DNA of 43,740 bases from a virus, in IMG/VR virus record IMGVR_UViG_3300006874_000029, positions 1 to 43,740 of that record; one strand, given 5' to 3'. The translations under genes were made by a program, and so were the position numbers. The notes below the pieces were generated by a model. That model made no database searches. It was not told the DNA's origin and saw only the letters and a list, made by a program, of their open reading frames with translations. Of this stretch, positions 40,642 to 43,740 are shown in pieces (positions within the stretch are counted from its first letter, which is position 1; every line of letters begins with the position of its first letter).

Positions 40642-41054
40642 TGAAAATCTTAAACTTTGAAATAAACAAGGGACTACACTGGACAACAGTTCTCACAGAG
40701 AAGATTATGTTGGCAGTGATTGGAATCTTAACTGTACTTGCTGCATCATTTGATGTAATTGAGATGATTCAAATCATGAAGATTGAACTTGCAGATTTAT
40801 TTCTTTTGTTTATCTATACAGAAATTATTGGTATGGTGGGTGCGTTTTATGTAAGTAATAGAATTCCAGTCACCCTACCTATTATTATCGCAATGACTGC
40901 ATTGTGCAGACTGATTGTATTACATAGTAAGGAGGCAGACCCTTGGATATTAGTTGCCGAAGCGTCTGCCATTCTAGTTTTGGCAATCGCTGCCTATGCA
41001 ATGTCTCTGAAGGATAAGTTGAGTTTAGAGAAAAAATCTTTAAGAAATGAGTAA
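40641..41054 (+). CDS. PsiE-like (phosphate-starvation-inducible) membrane protein
   Basis: A 137-residue protein with four hydrophobic helices (about 20-40, 52-70, 76-93, 103-121). ADLFLLFIYTEIIGMVGAFY and IPVTLPIIIAMTALCRLIVL fit the conserved core of the PsiE family, which is induced by phosphate starvation in enteric bacteria and has no defined biochemical function. It would sit in the host inner membrane. In phosphate-poor seawater such a gene is a reasonable host-modulating acquisition. It is followed by an early promoter. Confidence 0.8.
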   Translation: MKILNFEINKGLHWTTVLTEKIMLAVIGILTVLAASFDVIEMIQIMKIELADLFLLFIYTEIIGMVGAFYVSNRIPVTLPIIIAMTALCRLIVLHSKEADPWILVAEASAILVLAIAAYAMSLKDKLSLEKKSLRNE

Positions 41055-41061
41055 AAAGTGC

Positions 41062-41090
41062 TTGACATATATAGTATAATGTCGTATCAT
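41062..41090 (+). promoter_or_regulatory. Sigma70-like early promoter with second TATAAT
   Basis: TTGACA (41062-41067) is 17 bp from TATCAT (41085-41090), and a perfect TATAAT lies 7 bp from the -35 (41075-41080). The upstream sequence AAAAAGTGC is identical to that of the promoter at 4822. CGTAT/ATACG (41083-41087, 41093-41097) forms a short hairpin over the -10. Confidence 0.75.
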
Positions 41091-41123
41091 ATATACGAAT
41101 GATAACTTTTAGAGGAAAAAGAT

Positions 41124-41687
41124 ATGAACAAGTTTAAAATCTTCTCTGCAGTTGTTGCACTAGTTGCACTCTTTATTGCTCCGTCAGTAAATGCTCAGAG
41201 TGTTATTGGTACAGTTGTACAAGTCGACCCGATTTACGGTACACATGTAAACAGAGTACCGCAACAAGTTTGTAGCGAATATCAAGTTCCTGTCTATAAT
41301 GGTGGAACCATTTATAATGGTGGTGGTATTGTAAATAATAACGCTGGTAATGTTCTTGGTGGTGCTATTATTGGTGGTATTATCGGACATCAGATCGGTA
41401 GAGGTGATGCCAGAAAACATAACCGCAATGTAGGTGCTGTTATTGGTGGACTTATAGGAAGTCAACAAATGCCAAACACTTATGGTAATGTGTATCAGCC
41501 TGGTGGAGTTGTTTCAACTCAGATTCAAAACCGTTGTTTTACTACCTACACACATCAGCAAGAAACCTTTATTACTCACTACTTTGTAACAGTAGATGTG
41601 AATGGTACTCTGGTTCGCCAGAGAACTGGAACACGATATAATGTAGGTGATGCAATCGAAGTATATACTAATTATCGTCTTCGATAA
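41124..41687 (+). CDS. Exported glycine-zipper protein (Rickettsia 17-kDa antigen-like)
   Basis: A 187-residue exported protein. The signal peptide (KFKIFSAVVALVALFIAPSV) is probably cleaved after VNA (residue 24). Residues 50-75 are Gly/Asn/Tyr-rich. The glycine-zipper pair NVLGGAIIGGIIGHQIGRG and NVGAVIGGLIGS (77-113) matches the 2TM zipper of Rickettsia 17-kDa surface-antigen-type proteins. A C-terminal beta domain follows (VTVDVNGTLVRQRTG). It would insert in the envelope, perhaps altering the surface or excluding other phages. AGAGG precedes the ATG. Probable acquisition from an alphaproteobacterial host is an inference. Confidence 0.82.
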   Translation: MNKFKIFSAVVALVALFIAPSVNAQSVIGTVVQVDPIYGTHVNRVPQQVCSEYQVPVYNGGTIYNGGGIVNNNAGNVLGGAIIGGIIGHQIGRGDARKHNRNVGAVIGGLIGSQQMPNTYGNVYQPGGVVSTQIQNRCFTTYTHQQETFITHYFVTVDVNGTLVRQRTGTRYNVGDAIEVYTNYRLR

Positions 41688-41702
41688 AAAGAAAGTTTTG
41701 TA

Positions 41703-42347
41703 ATGACACATGAGAGTAGTATTCTCAGAGGGAAAAGATATCTAGTAATTGACTCTTTTTTAGATGAGAGAGTTGCAAACGATATGGAAAATCTTTGCCT
41801 AGATTATGAATTCCCTTGGTACTTTGGTTATGCAGAACAAAAACGTAAAAACAATTTTTCCACAGTCGATAAAGGCGATCCGTTTGGACTTCACAACCAC
41901 CCACTGGTAAATGATGGAGTCCAAGCGGTTCATCATATTGTTAAAGAAAGAGAAGTTGTTTCTCAAAATTTTTACAAAGAGTACTTGTCTAAGATTCTTT
42001 TCAAAATGGATTCACATTTTGGTGTCGAAAGAGTTTCTGTTCAAAGAGCAAAATGCAACTTACAACCTCAATTGACAAATAATAAACCTATCTATTTTAA
42101 TGTGCCACATATAGACACTATGGATAAACATATTTCGTTTATTTATTATATTAATGATAATGATGGACACACCATATTTTTTACTGATGAAAGTAAAGAT
42201 AAAAACTCTCCCCTAGAGATAGAACACAGAGTTGAGAGTAAAAAGAACAGAATCGTTTTCTTCGATGGTTCTATCCTTCATACAGGACAAAATCCAATAA
42301 ATTCGCATTTGAGAGCGGTAATTAACGTCAATATTGACTGGATTTGA
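41703..42347 (+). CDS. 2OG-Fe(II) oxygenase
   Basis: A 214-residue dioxygenase with H136-x-D138 (NVPHIDTM), distal H193 (SILHTGQ) and R204 as the 2-oxoglutarate-binding residue (SHLRAVINVN), the spacing of the Fe(II)/2OG double-stranded beta-helix family. ISFIYYINDNDGHTIFF is the usual central strand pair. It differs from the P4H-type enzyme at 18543, so the phage carries two unrelated paralogues. AAAG precedes the ATG. The substrate is unknown. It is probably read with the glycine-zipper gene 16 bp upstream. Confidence 0.85.
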   Translation: MTHESSILRGKRYLVIDSFLDERVANDMENLCLDYEFPWYFGYAEQKRKNNFSTVDKGDPFGLHNHPLVNDGVQAVHHIVKEREVVSQNFYKEYLSKILFKMDSHFGVERVSVQRAKCNLQPQLTNNKPIYFNVPHIDTMDKHISFIYYINDNDGHTIFFTDESKDKNSPLEIEHRVESKKNRIVFFDGSILHTGQNPINSHLRAVINVNIDWI

Positions 42348-42349
42348 TA

Positions 42350-42380
42350 AAAAAAATTAAAAAAAAATTAAAAAAAATTG
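42350..42380 (+). repeat. A-tract repeat upstream of an early promoter
   Basis: Three A-runs of seven to nine bases separated by TT (A8-TT-A9-TT-A8) occupy 42350-42378. The tract starts just after the oxygenase stop and ends about 42 bp before the -35 at 42422. Phased A-tracts bend DNA and can act as UP-like elements, but this one is too far for a classical UP element. Slippage-prone. Confidence 0.6.
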
Positions 42381-42421
42381 TAAGTCATTGATTTTGAAGG
42401 AAATGTTTTTTTCGAAAAAGC

Positions 42422-42450
42422 TTGACATTTGGGTTCAAAACCCTTATATT
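42422..42450 (+). promoter_or_regulatory. Sigma70-like early promoter with a palindromic spacer
   Basis: TTGACA (42422-42427), 17 bp and TATATT (42445-42450). The spacer contains GGGTT-CAA-AACCC (42431-42443), a perfect inverted repeat in the right place to be an operator. It drives the small-gene cluster from 42484. Confidence 0.8.
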
Positions 42451-42483
42451 ATATATGTAAGGTTGATTGATAGAGGATAAATT

Positions 42484-42837
42484 ATGAACGAACAAATGGA
42501 AACCCTTCTAGAAAACATCAAGAAAGACTACTTTGAGTGGACTAGTCGTTGTGCTCGTAGGAAACTTGATACTGATGGTGAACTTACTGAAATCAACAAG
42601 AAAATGATTGCAGAGTTTAATGATGAACTTCACTACAAAGTTGGTAACAAGTACATCAAAGTTATCTCTAGCAAATCCGTTTGGGGTTTTATTGTCAATA
42701 CTGAAAATGACAAAAAATTCCGCAAGGGTGATATCTTGAAAGCTGCTGGTTGGGCTGCTCCCGCTCGGAACGCTGCCCGTGGTAACATCGTTGATGGTGG
42801 TTACACCATTCAGTGGACTGGCCCCCTTTACCTTTAA
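42484..42837 (+). CDS. Conserved-looking small phage protein
   Basis: A 117-residue protein with a charged helical N-terminus (ETLLENIKKDYFEWTSRCAR) and a C-terminal beta region with FRKGDILKAAGWAAPARNAA, then RGNIVDGGYTIQWTGPLYL. I recall this C-terminal pattern from many T4-like phages, without known function. It is the first gene behind a strong early promoter, and the leader contains AGAGG. It is more GC-rich than the surrounding genes, especially at the Ala-rich segment. It is probably an early host-takeover protein, by position only. Confidence 0.75.
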   Translation: MNEQMETLLENIKKDYFEWTSRCARRKLDTDGELTEINKKMIAEFNDELHYKVGNKYIKVISSKSVWGFIVNTENDKKFRKGDILKAAGWAAPARNAARGNIVDGGYTIQWTGPLYL

Positions 42838-42855
42838 TCCGATAGGAGATATATT

Positions 42856-43206
42856 ATGAACGTTTCTCAAATTTCTCAGATGATGACCGAAGCTCAGACC
42901 GCCGCTTATGAGGCAGCTTCGGAATTCGAAAACAAATACTTCCCAAACAATGGTTGGGGTATGTGTGGTTTTGCTTGGGTAAACCTTTACGAATACCAAG
43001 GACAGAAACTCAAAGGTAACACCAAGATTGGTCGTGCATTGAAAGCTGCTGGTATTACCCAAAACTGGGAACGAATTTTCTCAGTGTGGAATCCTTCAAA
43101 GTTTCCTACGCAAAATGTTGATACTCTCGAAGCGGGTGCTCGTGCTGCTGCAGAGGTTCTTCGAAAGTATGGGTTCGTTGCCTACGCTGGAAGTCGGTTG
43201 GATTAA
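42856..43206 (+). CDS. Conserved-looking small phage protein
   Basis: A 116-residue protein, Ala-rich, with FPNNGWGMCGFAWVNLYEYQG, IGRALKAAGITQNWERIFSVWNP and a helical C-terminus LEAGARAAAEVLRKYGF. Several aromatic residues suggest a compact globular fold. It is not recognised at domain level, though similar proteins occur in T4-like early regions as far as I recall. AGGAGA lies before the ATG, and it is read with its neighbours from the promoter at 42422. Confidence 0.72.
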   Translation: MNVSQISQMMTEAQTAAYEAASEFENKYFPNNGWGMCGFAWVNLYEYQGQKLKGNTKIGRALKAAGITQNWERIFSVWNPSKFPTQNVDTLEAGARAAAEVLRKYGFVAYAGSRLD

Positions 43207-43217
43207 GGAGAGTTTTT

Positions 43218-43571
43218 ATGTGGAATCCAAAAAACGCATCATGGGGTTGTACAGAAGTTACCAAGGAACTTGCTGTGAAACTTACTGAACTAATTCCCCT
43301 GCAAGGTTCTGTTGAAAATCCTCGCAAAAATCGACACCTTGAAAAGTTTCGCAAGGCACAAAATGTTGTCTACGATGTTTTCAATAATGGTTTGTGCAAT
43401 CGGGGTTCAGAAATTAACAGAGTTCTTGGAGTAAAAGTCCGTGACTTGAACCTTCCAAGGTTCGCTTATGGAAACTATTTCCAAGGTAATTGGGATCAAG
43501 TCGAAGAACTTGTGGAAGAAAAATTCACACCAATCGTAATGAACGCAGCAAAGGAACAAGGATTAGTATGA
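43218..43571 (+). CDS. Small phage protein of unknown function
   Basis: A 117-residue protein starting MWNPKNASWGCTEVTKELA. The middle is basic (ENPRKNRHLEKFRKAQNVVY) and contains DVFNNGLCNRGSEINRVLG, followed by an acidic helical end (WDQVEELVEEKFTPIVMNAA). No domain is recognised. AAGGAGAG is an excellent Shine-Dalgarno 8-10 bp upstream. The stop overlaps the next ATG by four bases (ATGA). Confidence 0.72.
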   Translation: MWNPKNASWGCTEVTKELAVKLTELIPLQGSVENPRKNRHLEKFRKAQNVVYDVFNNGLCNRGSEINRVLGVKVRDLNLPRFAYGNYFQGNWDQVEELVEEKFTPIVMNAAKEQGLV

Positions 43572-43740
43572 TTTATTCGCTGTTAGAATCGTCAATGCGT
43601 TGTGCAATTGAACGAGAAGAAAATATTAATGAAGATGGTTCTATTAACTGGAACTTTGTCGATGCAGACGCATATTGGACATGTTCAGAATTCTTTAAGG
43701 ACTCAGAAGCATTCTACGAAGCGTTTGATGAAATCGCAAA
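43568..43740 (+). CDS. N-terminal part of a small unknown protein (3' truncated)
   Basis: The frame opens at ATG 43568 (ATGA overlap with the upstream stop) and stays open to the window end, giving 57 residues so far. It is acidic, with REENINEDGSINWNFVDADA and CSEFFKDSEAFYEAFDEIA. Co-transcription with the preceding small genes is likely. No domain can be named from this fragment. Confidence 0.7.
   Translation, partial: MIYSLLESSMRCAIEREENINEDGSINWNFVDADAYWTCSEFFKDSEAFYEAFDEIA

Noticed and set aside
42508-43062. 184-residue open frame on the minus strand
   Set aside because: It runs antisense across two well-formed + strand genes that have good Shine-Dalgarno sites. Long antisense frames arise from codon bias here, and every gene in the window is on the + strand.
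1-43740. CRISPR array, insertion sequence, integrase or attachment site
   Set aside because: I found no regularly spaced direct repeats, transposase or integrase motifs, or terminal repeats. The layout is that of a lytic T4-like phage.

Overview
The window reads as part of the genome of a T4-like (Straboviridae-type) marine myovirus. It is AT-rich, every gene lies on the + strand, genes are packed with 1-14 bp overlaps (ATGA, TAATG), and it carries most of a T4-type replisome and recombination set: gp47/gp46, gp45/gp44/gp62, RegA, gp43, UvsX, gp41, gp61, RNase H and class Ia ribonucleotide reductase. Accessory genes typical of pelagic T4-like phages are also present: a MoxR/CobS-like ATPase, an Hsp20, a MazG-like pyrophosphohydrolase, 2OG-Fe(II) oxygenases and a PsiE-like membrane protein. 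There are no photosystem genes here. The Rickettsia-17-kDa-type glycine-zipper protein and low GC fit an alphaproteobacterial (for example SAR11-like) host, but that is inference.

Layout. 1-4814: end of an unknown gene, gp47, gp46 and two DNA methyltransferases. 4815-8372: a vWA/HExxH protein and a MoxR AAA+ ATPase, each behind its own sigma70-like promoter. 8369-11479: DUF3310-like protein, sliding clamp, clamp loader, RegA and MazG. 11480-13231: a possibly structured leader, Hsp20 and four small genes (one Hc1-like, one Sm-like). 13232-19193: DNA polymerase, UvsX, a zinc-ribbon protein, gp41 helicase and a prolyl-4-hydroxylase-like enzyme. 19194-32785: a late region with T4-type TATAAATA promoters. 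It holds a nuclease-like protein, a KxDG ligase-like protein, a P-loop kinase, a HAD phosphatase, a nucleotidyltransferase fused to phage modules and a 938-residue mosaic protein, then a spanin/holin-like lysis group. 32786-39408: primase, NrdA, a glutaredoxin-NrdB fusion, a small zinc ribbon, a RuvC-like resolvase and RNase H. 39409-39606: tRNA-Leu(UAA) and tRNA-Tyr(GUA). 39607-43740: small accessory genes, several of them membrane proteins, and a cluster of small unknown proteins cut by the window end. No gene-free stretch exceeds 300 bases.

How it works together. Eight early-type promoters (TTGACA/T, 17 bp, TATNAT-like) drive replication, nucleotide-supply and accessory genes. Four or five late-type octamers drive the 19-33 kb block and probably the resolvase. 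Several promoters overlap inverted repeats, and one sits inside a terminator.

The most interesting signal is in the late block. Several proteins there, including a ligase-like protein and a HAD phosphatase, start with a short peptide (MKSFTKYLNE, MKTFNQYILE, MLGFTQYLSE, MKTYKQFQNIEE) resembling the T4 internal-protein capsid-targeting sequence (MKTYQEFIAE) and ending in the (I/L)-x-E rule of the T4 prohead protease. A related element lies inside the nucleotidyltransferase fusion. This suggests a set of nucleic-acid end-processing and nucleotide enzymes packaged in the head and delivered with the genome. It is an inference from sequence that virion proteomics could test.
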